The position numbers and the translations under genes are program-made. Of a DNA stretch of 64,000 nucleotides, positions 21,470 to 32,839 are shown piece after piece. The stretch lies in the NCBI GenBank assembly GCA_036346225.1, contig JARFIW010000999.1:3083001-3147000 (forward strand), read 5' to 3'. Every line of letters begins with the position of its first letter. Position 1 is the stretch's first letter. Source of the stretch: Platerodrilus igneus. Lineage: Eukaryota > Arthropoda > Insecta > Coleoptera > Lycidae. Under the pieces are notes generated by a model. That model saw only the letters and a list, made by a program, of their open reading frames with translations, did no database searches and was not told where the DNA came from.

Positions 21470-23020
21470 GGATCCTTATAAGTTTTAGGTCTTTAATGGA
21501 ATCCCACTTCAGATAATTTTTGTTTTCTAGTTCAGCCACTAAGTACCTGCTGTACCAAACGCAACCTACTTTCTAACTTAGCCCGTATTTTCGACCCCAT
21601 GTGACTTTTATCCCTTCTTACTTTTCTGGTAAAACACTTAATTCAACGTTTATGGTCGTTAAAATTAGATTGGGATGCTCCCCCTCCCCCGACCTCCTCC
21701 GTTTGTGTGAGAGATACTTGCATGAGTTACCGCTTCTTTCGGATTTCGCTTTACCCTGCTTGCTTATCCCACCACACTTTACTACGTGCGAAGTTCATTG
21801 TTTTGCTGACGCTTCCGACGGTGGTTACTGTGCTGTTGTTTATTTTCGCTTTGTTACTCCTTCCGCCGTTGAGGTTCGCTTAGTGTGTGCTAAGTCTAAG
21901 GTCGCACCCCTTCGTACAATCTCTTTACCCCGTTACTAATTACTAATCTTTGTCCTCAAAACCTTTGATTCGAACCTTAATTTTCATAAAATTTACTGTT
22001 GGTCTAACTCAATGGTAATACTTTCGTGAATTCGTTCCCCGCCGCAGCGTTGGAAGACTTTCGTCGCCAATCGTGTTGCTTACATTCAGGAAAACACGTC
22101 TCGCGTCTCTTGGCATCACATCCCCTCCATTGAGAATCTTGCCGATGTCGGTCGGGTCACGTGGTTTACTCCCTACCGACTTGTGCCAATGTTCTCTATG
22201 GTGGGCGGCTTCACCAACCTTGTATCGGTTTTTCGAAAACTACAGTCCATACATTCTGCCTTCAGATATTCCTGAAGTTCTCACTGAACAACGCTCTATT
22301 GTTTTATCCGCTGTCGTAACACTCTCTTGGATTCAAACAATTCTAGAAAATCACTCTTCCTTTCCATTTATTACTCGCATTGTTGCTCGGATTCTCCGTT
22401 TTCGTCATAATCTACGTCGTCCACTCGAAAGGTACTACGGACCTTTGTCATCTTCTGAGTTGCACAATGCTTTGATCCCATTGCTTGTGTATACTCAACA
22501 CTTTTATTTTGCTATCGAGCTTGAAGCCATTCATTCTGGATCCCATTTAAAAAAGAGTTTTCGCAAGTTGTCCCCTTTTATTCGTGATGGAATCTTGCAC
22601 GTCGGAGGTCGCCTGGCTCACTTGCCTTTGTCCTTTGGCCGTAAATTTTCCGCTTTATTACCTAGCAAAAGTCGATTCACTGATCCGTATGTTACTTACG
22701 TTCATTTAAAATACTTCCACGCGGGTGCTCAAATGGTCCATTTTCTCGTCAGTCAGCACTTCTGGATTATTTCTGAAAGGCAATCTATCCGTCATATTTT
22801 GAGTCACTGTCTAACATGTTGGAAGACCAATCCGGTCGCATTGCAACCTCCTATGGGCAACCTGCCTTCATGTCGAGTTACTCAAGTCAAACCTTTTTTG
22901 TGCTTGGGTGTCGACTTCGCTAGTCCCTTTTCTAGTACTTTGTCTCGACTACAGGGCGCTAAAGTTTTAAAACCGTATTTGTCTTTTTATCTGTATGGCT
23001 ACCAAGGCGCTGCACCTTGA
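21470..23020 (+). pseudogene. BEL RNase H region and integrase N-terminal part
   Basis: Broken frames from 21601 include HCFADASDGGYCAVVYFR, the RNase H-like segment of Pao/BEL polyproteins (the A17/RH region). A 315-residue frame (22073-23020) carries LRRPLERYYGPLSSSELHNA, an FRKLSPFIRDGILHVGGRL motif typical of the family before integrase, and the zinc-binding HVKYFHAG-like and CLTCW segments. The open frame overlaps the integrase core frame by about 25 bases with a frame shift near the GVDFASPF segment. Confidence 0.75.
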
Positions 23021-23756
23021 AGTCGTATCCAACTTGTCAACGAACGCCTTTCTAGCGGCTCTGTGCCGATTAATTGCCAGGCATGGCTGTTGTGATCACC
23101 TCTATAGTGATTGTGGCACAAATTTTGTGGGTGCTCATAAACAGTTAATTCATCTCGCCAAGCTTGCTGCTTCCAAGGACCATATCTCGTGTCATTTTAT
23201 ACTGCCAGCTTCACCTCATTTTGGTGGCTTATGGGAAGTGGGAGTGAAATCTGTTAAGTCCTTGCTACTACGTACTATTGGCGAGCAAGTGTTAATTTTT
23301 GAAGAGTTGGCCACTGTCTTTATCCAAATTGAGGCCTTCTTGAATTCACGTCCCCTCACATCTTTGAGCACTGACCCCAATGATTTGAGCTGTCTTACAC
23401 CCGGTCATTTTTTAACTTTGGCCCCTTTAACTGCCATTCTGGAGCACACACTTTCGCACCTACCGCTTAACCGCCTCTCTCGCTGGCAACTGCTCCAGTG
23501 CATTCACCAAGATTTTTGGTCCAAAGAATACTTACGCTCGCTACAACAGCGCTCAAAGTGGCACACCCCTCAACTTAATTTGGGCACCTTAGTACTAATT
23601 AAGGTCGCTAATGTTCCTTCCCTTCGTTGGTCCCTCGGCCATGTTGTGGCTGTGCATCCTGGGACAGATGGTGTTGTTAGGGTGGTTACACTTAAAACTG
23701 CTTATGGCGAGCTGAAGCGTCCTGTGTCAAAGCTCTGCCCTTTGCCCTCAATGTAG
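22995..23756 (+). pseudogene. BEL integrase core and C-terminal domain
   Basis: A clean 253-residue frame: KALHLEVVSNLSTNAFLAAL, YSDCGTNFVGA with the second catalytic aspartate, PHFGGLWEVGVKSVKSLL with the catalytic glutamate, then LNSRPLT and the terminal domain with NLGTLVLIK and the final VSKLCPLP typical of Pao/BEL (DUF5641). The first catalytic aspartate lies in the upstream frame (GVDFASPF, about 22908-22930). The natural stop TAG at 23754 is kept. The pseudogene call rests on the upstream frame breaks. Confidence 0.8.
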
Positions 23757-23870
23757 AAAAAAGAATTCTTTTTTTCTTTTGTTTTTGTAAATCCTTTTTC
23801 TCTTTTTTTCGCTTTTTCATTCCGCCCCCAACCCCGCCTTATAATTATTTTTTGTTTAAAATGCCTTGCA

Positions 23871-23885
23871 TTTTGGTGGGCGGTA
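23871..23885 (+). promoter_or_regulatory. BEL polypurine tract
   Basis: TTTTGGTGGGCGGTA directly precedes the TG of the 3' LTR. This is the standard position and a typical sequence for Pao/BEL plus-strand priming. Confidence 0.7.
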
Positions 23886-24442
23886 TGTTCCGTTCATATT
23901 GTAAATAATTAAAGCTAAATTTAATTTTCTATTGAGTTTGTTGATTATTTACGTCCGCCTCGGGATATTTAAATTTGTTGGAGTACAATTTCCCTGTGAA
24001 CTTCAAGCATACGCCAACAAGTGTCCCGAGTAATAAGACTTTGTTATTCCGCATGTGCAAACAGTGTAGTGGTGACTGGAAAATCCACGAAGCAAAAGAG
24101 TATCGATTTGTTGTTCGAACAGATCACATCACTTTACATGTTCTACGTAGAACAAACTAATTAGACGAGCCGCTTTTCTTCAGAACCGCTACAGACATAA
24201 ATGTGCTTCGCTACACCTGCAAAAAGCAGAGTAGATGTTACATCGTTTTTTCGTGGGCACGGCTTCATAAACACCAGGTGAGTGCTTTTAGTAAACGCTT
24301 GATCTGATTAAAACCATTAATTATATGTTGTTTTGTTAAATTATCACTCAAAATTTTATACAGTCCACTTCTCTCTACCAAAGAGCTATTCGTTATTTGT
24401 TAACTATCATTTTTCTATCGCTTCAGTTATTTTACACATCTG
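23886..24442 (+). repeat. BEL 3' LTR
   Basis: Starts TGTTCCGTTCATATTG and aligns with the 5' LTR (ATTGTAAATAATTAAA, TTTGTTGATTATTTACGTCC, AAACCATTAATTATATG), ending near TTTTACACA. Somewhat longer than the 5' copy because of indels near the end. Confidence 0.75.
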
Positions 24443-24901
24443 GTTTCCTATAAATATCTATTTTGTGAAGTCATGGACGGGACTGCAGTGAACGTTTCTA
24501 GGATGGACGATTATGCCATTTATAGCCTCTATACAGATACTTACTAATCTCTGTACAAAATTCAAATCTGACAACTTTTAAAATTATTTTACTTAATTAA
24601 AATAAAGCGTTACTTTGACTAAATTATTAATTAATATGGCATAGTAAAATTAAATCTTAAAACAAAATAATTTTGCCGGGTTTATTTCAAAAATCCCATA
24701 CTTTTTCAAAATTGTTCAAAAATCCTGACTTCCCCTGACATTTTGCATCTTTTTTTTAATTCCCTGATTTTTCCCGGTTTTCCAGGTTAGGGGGAACCCC
24801 GAGTCAGTTTTGGTAAAAATCAATGTCTGCTAGTATTCACAAACCGGTCTTTACTTTTTCTGGTTTTTCGTTAAAACTGATTTTGACTAAAACTGGCTTC
24901 A
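24443..24901. other. non-coding, contains a CCCTGA-type dispersed repeat
   Basis: No gene was recognised. Around 24660-24800 lies a repetitive segment with variants of TTTCAAAAATCCC and TTCCCTGATTTTTCCCGG, which has the look of a degraded dispersed repeat end. Left and right of the adjoining piggyBac copy the flanks share AGTTTTGGTAAAA. Confidence 0.35.
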
Positions 24902-25049
24902 TTAACCCTTTGAAGCTTGGTGGTACACGTCAAGTACCACATTTTTCTAGACCTATTAAGCATGGTGACCCATAAAACAGACCACGTTTAAAATAATTTG
25001 TACTAGACATGCATTGAGATTTGTTTTGTGAACCACATTACGTATATGT

Positions 25050-25505
25050 ATGGCAAAGTATAAAGTTTACAACTCAAGAGCAAAAAATGTAAAAGTTGAT
25101 ACCTGCAATATTCTACATCAGCTCAGTGTTCTTGAGACACCTGAATGTGCCAGTAGTAAATTGTTTTCTTATATAGACAATTTCTATTGCATTTTCCTTC
25201 AAATTTCTTTTAAACTTTTATTAATCAATTATTCAGGTAAGGTACATTATATGGAAAATTTGTATAATTATTTATCTCCCATACTGGTAGATAAATTTGT
25301 AGGTGTTCAATATCTGTACCACTGTGCAACTAGGACATGTTTCGTTTTTGCTCCAATGATAATGAAGAATTACCATTCAGATTAGTAGATATGACTAGAG
25401 ACGAATTATATGCAACACAGACTAAAATGTCGTATGTTACACCTTTAACTAAAACTGAATTGAAATGTTTTCTGGGTATCAATTTACTAATGCGATTGAA
25501 GTAAA
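25050..25505 (+). pseudogene. piggyBac transposase fragment
   Basis: An N-terminal frame starting MAKYKVYNSRAKNVKV at 25050 breaks near 25385; in another frame follows DMTRDELYATQTKMSYVTPL then LTKTELKCFLGINLLMRLK. The latter resembles the N-terminal part of the piggyBac DDE domain family (KxFLGIxxLMG). The catalytic core is missing. Assignment is supported independently by the TTAA duplications and inverted repeats of the element. Confidence 0.65.
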
Positions 25506-25604
25506 TCCTTTCACACAATTAACATTATTCGAGAATATTACCCAACCTATACTTGTAGTTGCTTATAATAATCATCATGTTTAAGTACAGTTACTTTCTT
25601 CGTC

Positions 25605-25866
25605 ATTAATTTATCCATCTTGGGATTGGTTGGATGCGTACCTCCATTGATTTCTATTTAGAGCTAGCCTACACATTTCCCTGAAACTCCTACAGCCTAC
25701 ATCTTTTACTATCTGTGTGCAGTAGTCTAACCTAGGTCTGCCTCTTCTTCTCTTTTTTCCTATCTCTGCTTCTAATATATTCTGCACTGCAGCACCACAT
25801 TTCAAAGGCTTCTACCTTTTTCTTGTCTGCTTCTCCTACTGTACAGGCTTCACAGCCGTACATGTG
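25605..25866 (-). mobile_element. LINE 3' tail nested in piggyBac remnant
   Basis: A 64-residue minus-strand frame, GKKRRRGRPRLDYCTQIVKD then CRSFREMCRLALNRNQWR, is the C-terminal end of an RTE-like LINE ORF. The same sequence in decayed form is at 41815-42012. Only the tail is present, consistent with 5' truncation during target-primed insertion. Confidence 0.6.
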
Positions 25867-26222
25867 CTAACTGTAGTACTAGGAAGACGCAAATATGCCC
25901 TGATTAGATATATCAAACCTGTAATGTTTCATTATGTTTATCCAAATCTAAAAATTGTTTTGCAGCGTTTCATGCAGTTTAAAACGAGACATATTTCAGT
26001 ACTGTTTTTAGTTTGTATAATGTTTCTAGTTGCATGGTGGTACACATAAAGTACCACCAAAATTTGCATTATAACAAAAATAAACATTGATAAACGTAAG
26101 TAGAGTATATTGTAGGATTTAGTAATACATTACTCCCAAAAAAACGAATAAATAAAAAAAAACGAAAGTCTGTGCTTCTAGGGTATTTTTTGTACCGATG
26201 ATGCTGTGCTTCAAAGAGTTAA

Positions 26223-27330
26223 ATTAGTTTTGGTAAAACTTGGTTTTACGTAAAAAAAGGAACGAAAACTTATGTACTCCCGTTACTTAATTAAATAGTG
26301 AGGTTTAATTAAATGCAAATTCCTACCTACAGTTTATAAAATTATAACTCAACTGTTCAGTCCTCGACAACGAGCTTTTCTCAGCATTGTCCGTGCAGTC
26401 CGATTTCCTTCAGACTTTAATGTGGTGCTGGGCGTGGTAAAAGGTAATGACTTATGGGAAGATAAGATATGTTGGATTAGATAACGAGCACTATATCGAA
26501 AGCACCCATGAAAATAGCACTCACACAAAACACAGCTGTTTCAGTTGATTTACGGTACTGAAATATTCGACCTTCGTTTGTGTAAATCACCTCACTTGTT
26601 TCAACACTATATTCATTACTCTCGGGATTGGTTCATTCACTTTGGTTGATGTCCTACAACAAACTGGAATGGAGAACCTCAACACTTTGATAATGCGTGT
26701 GCATAGGCAGAGAACGATGAGAAAAATCCTGAGATTAGCTTAGCATATTTATACTTATTAGATCATTCTAAACCTACAATGTTAACTAATAATTTATAAT
26801 GTGGACAAGACCTGATTCGAAACCAAAAAGAATTTTTTTAACTTTTAAACTAAATACAGTAAATTTAGTAACTATAAAAAATTGAAATTAGTTATCCAAT
26901 GATTGAAAAGACATGTTACGAGTTAATTCACTCAATTTGTAAAAACTGGTTATCAATTCTCTTGTTTTTGCCAACACTAGAATTAATTCATCTATACTGA
27001 TATACAAATAATCAGCTTTTAGTTAAAGAAACATTTCGAATAAAGTATCTATAAAATTCAATACAACAAAACAAAATGACGTCAATTTATTAGTATTTAA
27101 AAAATTTTAAATAATTTTAATGTGTGAAACGCGTGAATATAAATTTACGGTAATACTATATACATATTATAAAACGCTAATAACACAACCATATAAACAC
27201 ATGTGTCGTCTTTTAGGTACATGGTACAATAATTTTGAAGGCAACTTTCAACAACAAAGTGTATCTCGCATATCTGGTTTGTTCATAAGTAAAATCGAAT
27301 CAAGAATACCAAATATGCGAGAGGGGAGTG
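26223..27330. other. intergenic / 3' UTR region of LPGAT1-like gene
   Basis: No other coding region was recognised. The part nearest 27330 is presumably the 3' UTR of the minus-strand gene. AATAAA on the minus strand at 27086-27091, about 240 bases past the stop codon, is a candidate polyadenylation signal. Confidence 0.45.
27086..27091 (-). terminator. candidate poly(A) signal of LPGAT1-like gene
   Basis: AATAAA on the minus strand about 240 bp downstream of the stop codon. The hexamer is common in AT-rich DNA, so this is position-based inference. Confidence 0.35.
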
Positions 27331-27734
27331 CTAATACATTAAATAATTATAATATTCGTAAGCTGCCAGAAACATTTGCAAGTGTACGTATGTTGATGTT
27401 ATGAAGAACATGTGCAAAATAAGAAACCTTAAACAGTCTTGTTGTACAATTTGTGGATTAATAGGATTACTACTAAACTTTTCACTTGGAATATCACCCG
27501 TTTTATAAAACACATCCAAAATAGTTTCTTTCTCTTCAAAACGATTAAATAACCATTCTGTTAAAGCTTCTGATTCTTGCGGAACTTGGCTACAAGGATA
27601 TAATCGATAAAATACAGTCACTTTACACGATGGTCTATGTCCGAGAACTACTGTAGGAATGTCTAATGGTTCACCATTGGGATATGCAATTGTTATATCT
27701 AAAACCCAAGCTAGTTTATTTGCCTTAATTGCAT
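27331..27734 (-). CDS. LPGAT1: LPGAT1-like acyltransferase, terminal coding exon
   Basis: The exon opens at an acceptor (TTTGTGTTGCAG) and is read in the phase left by the previous exon, giving AIKANKLAWVLDITIAYPNG, then PTVVLGHRPSCKVTVFYRLY, ALTEWLFNRFEEKETILDVF and a hydrophobic C-terminal segment ILHMFFITSTYVHLQMFLAA before the stop. This matches the C-terminal third of lysophosphatidylglycerol acyltransferase 1 and its relatives (ITIAYP, WLxxRFxEKExLL and YxTG motifs). The family transfers fatty acyl groups from acyl-CoA to lysophospholipids at the ER membrane. The intron to the previous exon is only 49 bp (27735-27783). The frame is intact and lacks element-like decay. Confidence 0.85.
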
Positions 27735-27783
27735 CTGCAACACAAAATTTAATTAAAGCATAGAATAACTATATAATTCTTAC

Positions 27784-28048
27784 GATTATCTGTTTTTAAA
27801 TTATTGTTCGCAACACCCTGTGATCCGATCGTTTGCATGATCATTTGTAAGGCACCTATTCTTGGTAGTGATACATGATTTAATACTGGAAGGTTATTCT
27901 TTAAGGCATATTTTTGCGATATTGCCCTACGTTTTCGTAAAAATCCTCCTTCTGGAAATAATACCATCCATTTCCGATTTCGAGGTAAAAATGAAGTTAA
28001 TAAATGCTTTGATAGTTCTTGCAGTGATTTATCTCTACTATTTTTGCC
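27784..28048 (-). CDS. LPGAT1: LPGAT1-like acyltransferase, penultimate exon
   Basis: Acceptor TTTTTAG before GGCAAAAATAG, donor GTAAGA after GATAATC. The 265-nt exon encodes [17 protein letters not shown], then [49 protein letters not shown] is the acyltransferase motif III region (acyl-acceptor binding) specific to the LPGAT1/LCLAT1 branch of the PlsC family. It ends in phase 1, matching the terminal exon. The preceding intron is 10.6 kb and carries the Gypsy-3 element. Confidence 0.9.
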
Positions 28049-28762
28049 CTAAAAATGATAAAATTGTACACGCTGTCAATATACAAAATAGTTAATATTA
28101 ATCTGATAATCCATATATGCACTAAATTTTATCATTATGATATTCTGACAAATTTTTGAGTATATACAAATAAAATTTCAATGTATTGCTACAAGTTAGT
28201 TGTTAACAGTTGAGTTATTCTCATGGGCGTCAAACAATTACTGTATTTCTGAGTGGCCATGGAATCAAACAGAAATATTGATTCCTACTTTGTTCAAAAC
28301 TTTTGAACCTGACATGTGTAAAATCGAAACCAATTCTAAAGAAAGACTAATTTTCAGTAATTATATCATTTTGGTTTTAAACACAAGTTTAATTCAAGAA
28401 TTGTAAAATGAAAAATTTGAGTGAGATAAATTTTGTCAAAACAAAATACAGATACTTTAACATAATTCAAACATTTATAATAATTGCTTGTAGAGCTAAC
28501 TCTCTGTTAAAATCTAAACACGTCTTTTTAAGTTAATACATATCGGTATATTTTCATAAACGAATCTGCATTACTTTTAGTATATGCTTATTATTTGCAA
28601 ATTTTCACATATTGGTGGTAGTGGTGTTGTTACGAAGATTATACTTGTAGTGTTAGATAAAGCTCTAAAAGTAAATCGTCGTGAGCCTTTAGAAATTTTA
28701 TAGTACTACGTTGTTGTTGAAAAAACATCTGTAAACAGTTTAAAAATAAAGACCTGTTGTTT
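28049..28762. other. LPGAT1-like intron, left of Gypsy-3
   Basis: AT-rich, no recognised element. Ends with the GTGC target duplication (28763-28766) of Gypsy-3. Confidence 0.6.
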
Positions 28763-28766
28763 GTGC

Positions 28767-28991
28767 TGTAAGCTATTATTTAACTTTCCCGCCAGGCACC
28801 TATTTTATGATTGACAAGTGGGAGCTGAAGAAGGACTGCGCATGAAACGGAATTACTACGGGATATGCAGTGATTGAAAGCAACCGTTTTATGCTTGTCA
28901 CCAATACTTATTTTTATTTTGTTTATTATTTGGTTAATAAATCTGACAATTAGTACGTTAGTTTTATTTATTCTGCCCCTCGATCCCTACA
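28767..28991 (+). repeat. Gypsy-3 5' LTR
   Basis: TGTAAGCTATTATTTAAC...GATCCCTACA, 225 bp. It contains an AATAAA (GGTTAATAAATCTGAC) that could serve as the LTR poly(A) signal. No standard TGG-type primer binding site is evident directly after it. Confidence 0.75.
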
Positions 28992-29033
28992 GATTTCACG
29001 TGTGAACAACAAGAGAAATTTTACGAGTACGTT

Positions 29034-29799
29034 ATGAAAAACGCTGGGTCCAACATGGACGCCATGACTGAACAAATTATTCAAGCCGATTCTGATGAAA
29101 CCAGAAGAAGCAGCACCGATTTAAATGCGAGTGTGAGAGAACTCGGCACTTTAATGATGAATGATATTAATACAAACGACGGTTCATGGAATTATGCTAT
29201 TCCAAGAGCAACAACCTGTAGACAACGCTACAAAACCACAAGTTTCTGCAAGCGCGAATGTAAAACCTGCTTTTAGTAATCACGAAATAAGCATGTTACT
29301 CTCTAAATTTAACGGAAAAGACGGATATAAACGTTTGGCTGGAAAGGGTTAATGCAGTACAAACTACGTACATTTCAAATGAGGTTATACGAGTAATCGC
29401 CGTAGGAAAATTTATGGAACAAACCATAGAATGGTACAATTCAAAAGTAAGTTATATTACTATGGATTGGATTACACTTAAATTAGAAATGCGTAAAAGT
29501 TTGAAAATCGGTTATGGAAATTTAATGAACATTTCACGTCGTATTATCACGATAAAGATTTGTTAAGAAACAACGCTGCGGTTCCAGAACAAGAAATGAT
29601 TCAATACATTATTAATGGCTTGAATGACCGCACTTTACAAAATCAAGCTAGAATGTTACTCCACGATACTAAAACAGTCGAGGATTTATTCAAAATTTTA
29701 TATAATGTTCGTGATGAACCTGCATCATATAAGTCTACATTTATTCCCTCTAACAGTTTGTTACGTGCCGAAATCGGCCGTAAACATTCCGAATTTTAG
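29034..29799 (+). pseudogene. Gypsy-3 Gag
   Basis: The frame starts MKNAGSNMDAMTEQIIQADS and shifts near 29230 to EISMLLSKFNGKDGYKRLAG; after further shifts QEMIQYIINGLNDRTLQNQA follows (29560-29799). The middle segments resemble the capsid-like retrotransposon gag domain (FNGKD...W and the helical domain with YIINGL). The open frame ends where Rep-B copy 1 begins; the zinc knuckle lies beyond the insertion. Confidence 0.65.
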
Positions 29800-30362
29800 T
29801 TAATTTGTAAGGATTTCGCGCCAATAAATTTGAAAAGACGTGTGTGTATTTCCATCACTTCAGACTGCGTTTGCGCGAGATTGCGCCGACGCGGAGTGCC
29901 AAGAAGGGTGGCGGTGATTTCCGGGTGACGTGTCGGACTGGTGATCGAGACGCGAACGAATGTAGTTATCTTTGTGTCTTATCGTGTCTTCTTTTTTTTG
30001 ATATGTAGGTTTCCTGTTATACCAAATTACCGTACCTTTACCTGTCTTCCTTACCGTATCTCTACACCAGAAAGAAGAAGACAAAATTGAATTTGGATTA
30101 GACCAGGGCCAGCGAATCACCCATGCCCAAAAAGGATCAACGGAGCCCGCCATCACGGAGTAGTGCTGTGAGAATCCCTACAGTTTACGTGAGTAACCTT
30201 TTGGTTTGCCTTAAAATTAGTATAACTTTTTTTATTATGTTGTAATAATTTGAATATTGCATGACGTAATCCCTTGATTGCGCATCATTTTGCAAATATT
30301 TAACATAGCTACCAACTGACTGTAGTGGCTCACGTACCGCACCGGCGAGGATATAATAAGTT
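29797..30362 (+). mobile_element. Rep-B copy 1 in Gypsy-3 gag
   Basis: Collinear with the sense strand of Rep-B copy 2 (37235-37897): TTTCC(A/G)TCACTTC, a GCGCCGACGC-type block, GATATGTAGGTTTCC, CGTATCTCTAC, a GTGAGTA site at about 30189, ATGACGTAAT near 30264 and TACCAACTGACTGTAGTGGC near the end. The first ~70 bases including TGTTAC are missing. GAATTTTA occurs at both borders and may be a remnant of the target. No coding capacity. Confidence 0.65.
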
Positions 30363-30399
30363 CAATCTCAAGTAAGAATTTTAATGATAGTCAATCATT

Positions 30400-31144
30400 T
30401 CATAATAACAGAAAACTCAGCTGTTACATTTGCAATGAGGATGGTCACGGAATTAACAATTGCAAGAAACAAATTAAGCCAAAGGGATCATGTTTCCTTT
30501 GTGGAAAAATGGGCCATCGTCAAAAAGACTACCTAGACCAGCGAGTCGACACAACTGCACATGTTATTGAATGCAATTCAACTAAACCGTATGTAATTAA
30601 CCTAAAATTTAATGTTAATTATGATTATTTAGATGTATGTACATTTTCAATTTGCAGCCTTTTAGATACAGGGTCGCCATTATGTTTAACAGAGCAAAAA
30701 CATGTTCCTAATGATTGTATTGTTAAAGAATTTTTAGAAAGATACTTCCAAGGTATAAATGGTTCAAAATTGGATATTTTGGGTATATTTGAACCCGATG
30801 TCTACATTGAAAACGAAGCGAATACAAAACTTAAATTTTTTGTAGTACCAGATTCAACTATGACGTATGATTCTATTTTAGGGAGAGATTTTATTTCACA
30901 TCATAATGTACAAATCGATATCGATAATAATGAATTACACATTAAGCTTAAAGGAAAGGATCCAACCATTGAGTCAAATGATAGTGGTAAGAATTTTAAT
31001 TTCCAAAATGAGGTTAGTGAACTCATGAATATCAATTACGTTCAGAATCCAATATCGGTTACTGAAAGCTTTTTAATAAATAATAATCTACCTAATGATA
31101 TTAAATCACGATTATTTGGTGGCCCTAAAACCACATCAGCCTAA
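30400..31144 (+). pseudogene. Gypsy-3 nucleocapsid knuckles and protease
   Basis: A zinc knuckle CYICNEDGHGINNC (CX2CX4HX4C) is followed by a second, CFLCGKMGHRQKDY, in which the last cysteine is tyrosine. A 211-residue frame (30509-31144) then carries CSLLDTGSPLCL with the D-T-G protease active site at about 30655-30690 and SILGRDFISHH, the usual flap-distal ILG motif. This is the Gypsy Gag C-terminus and protease. The frame stops at 31144 before RT. Confidence 0.75.
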
Positions 31145-31863
31145 CGTAAATTTCGAAATGAAGCTTGAACTTTCCAAGCACGAACCTTTTTCATGCAAAC
31201 CAAGACATCTTTCATTTTATGAGAAAACGAATTACAAAAAATTTTAGTTGATCTTCAAAGTTAAAATATTATTAGGGAAAGCAAGTCTCCTTACTGTTCT
31301 CCAATTATTCTAATCAAGAAAAATCAGGTGGGTTACACGTATGTGTATCGATTTCCAAAACTTAAATATTTAACGCGTGACGTATATCCCATGACCATTT
31401 AGAGTGTTTACAGGAAAAGAAATATTTTACAAAACTTGACCTGAAAAATGCATTCCACCATGTTCCATTATCAAAAGAGTCCATAAAATTTACTGCTTTT
31501 ACGACCTCCTTAGGTCAATTTGAATTTTTAAGAATGCCTTTTGGCCTTAGTACAAGACCTGTCTTTGCTCGTTTTGTAACCAAAATTTTGAAACATTTAA
31601 TTAAGGACAATAAATGATTGATTTATTTCGAGGATTTTTTAATCGCCACAGAATCAATTTATGAAAATATTGGTATTTTAAAGCAAGTCTTAAAACTAAT
31701 GGTTGATAATTTACTAAAACTGAGAGTAGACAAATGTTTATTTTTAACTACTGAAATAGATTATTTAGGGTACCACATTAATCACAAAGAAATCAGTCCA
31801 AATGTTAATAATGTTTCAGCAATAAAGCAATATCCTGTGCCAAACAGCTGCACTCGTTCCTAG
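31145..31863 (+). pseudogene. Gypsy-3 reverse transcriptase
   Basis: In shifting frames: KHEPFSCKPRHLSFYEK, a TKLDLKNAFHHVPLS motif A segment with its aspartate, FEFLRMPFGLSTRPVFARF, and at 31624-31635 the catalytic box reads YFED instead of the family YxDD, so one catalytic aspartate is lost. Downstream LKLRVDKCLFLTTEIDYLGY is the usual connection segment. Multiple stops. Confidence 0.7.
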
Positions 31864-31865
31864 GA

Positions 31866-32500
31866 ATGGCCCGTTTTCAGAGATTTATCCAAAACTTTAG
31901 TATCATAGCTGCCCCTTTGTATAGATTATTAAAAAAGGATACCAAATTCGATTTTAGAAGCCAACGCCTAAAAACTTTTGAATTACTCAAATCAAAATTA
32001 ATTAGTCAACCGGTTTTGTCTATTTATTCCCCTTTTAATTTAACTGAGCTCCACTGCGATGCAAGTGCTATTGGTTTCGGCTCAATTCTTATGCAGAAAC
32101 AATCAGATGGAAAGTTTCACCCAGTGTTTTATTTCAGTAAATGCACTTCAGACAATTAATCCGAATACCACAGTTACAAGCTTGAGTGCTTAGCGATTGT
32201 TTACTCCCTTAAACGATTCCACACTCATTTGCAAGGAATTAATTTTAAAATAATCACAGATTGCGACAGCTTTAGACTTACAATGAACAAAAAAGAAGTA
32301 GTACCTCGCATAATGCGTTGGCGTCTAACATTACAAAATTATAATTACTTAATTGAGCATACGCCAAATAAAAATATGCGCCATGTGGATGCATTAAGTA
32401 GAATTAATAATGTTTTAGTGCTAGAGGGCAACACATTGGAGCAGACTCTTGCCTTAAAACAGAGCAGTGATAATCAAATAATGATTATTAAAAAGAAGTA
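31866..32500 (+). pseudogene. Gypsy-3 RNase H
   Basis: FQRFIQNFSIIAAPLYRLLK, LTELHCDASAIGFGSILMQK, FYFSK and, after a frame break at a stop near 32159, FKIITDCDSF and HVDALSR. These are the family RNase H residues: D in HCDAS, E lost near the break, D in ITDC and D in DALSR. This matches Ty3/Gypsy RNase H. Confidence 0.7.
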
Positions 32501-32839
32501 TTGGAAACCGAGCACCCATTTTTTGAGCTGCACCAAGATTTGGTTTATAGAAAGTTAGGTGACAGTATCTTATTCTATGTACCTGAAAGTATGAAATACT
32601 CGATTATACATACTTACCATAATAATATGGGCCATTTTGGAGCTGATATAACTATCGAGCTCATCACCCACACTTACTGGTTTCCCAAAATAAAATCCAA
32701 GATGAAATTACATATTGAAAATTGTCTTAAATGCATAGAATTTAACCCGAAAGTCTTTTAAATAATATTCGCAAAGCTAAAGTCCCATTTAAAACTTTAC
32801 ATATTGACCATTACAGTTCATTGACAAAAACTGGTAATA

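Larger units (their letters stand above)
16641..24442 (+). mobile_element. Pao/BEL LTR retrotransposon
   Basis: LTRs at 16641-17164 and 23886-24442 enclose Gag (from 17401), aspartic protease, reverse transcriptase, RNase H region, integrase and the C-terminal domain typical of Pao/BEL, with a polypurine tract just before the 3' LTR. The pol region contains a 382-bp duplication separated by an 815-bp foreign segment (20234-21045). LTRs have diverged with several indels, so the insertion is not recent. No convincing target duplication was found, and the right flank does not continue LINE-C. Confidence 0.85.
24906..26218 (+). mobile_element. piggyBac-like DNA transposon remnant
   Basis: TTAA target duplications at 24902-24905 and 26219-26222. 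Terminal inverted repeats are CCCTTTGAAGC at the left and, in reverse complement, CTCTTTGAAGC at the right. Just inside each end lies an imperfect palindrome around GGTGGTAC...GTACCAC (24918-24940 and about 26036-26060). A transposase fragment lies at 25050-25505 and a LINE tail is nested at 25605-25866. At 1313 bp it is far shorter than an autonomous piggyBac. Confidence 0.85.

Noticed and set aside
29860..30156. 98-residue minus-strand frame
   Set aside because: Lies within Rep-B copy 1, not conserved in copy 2.
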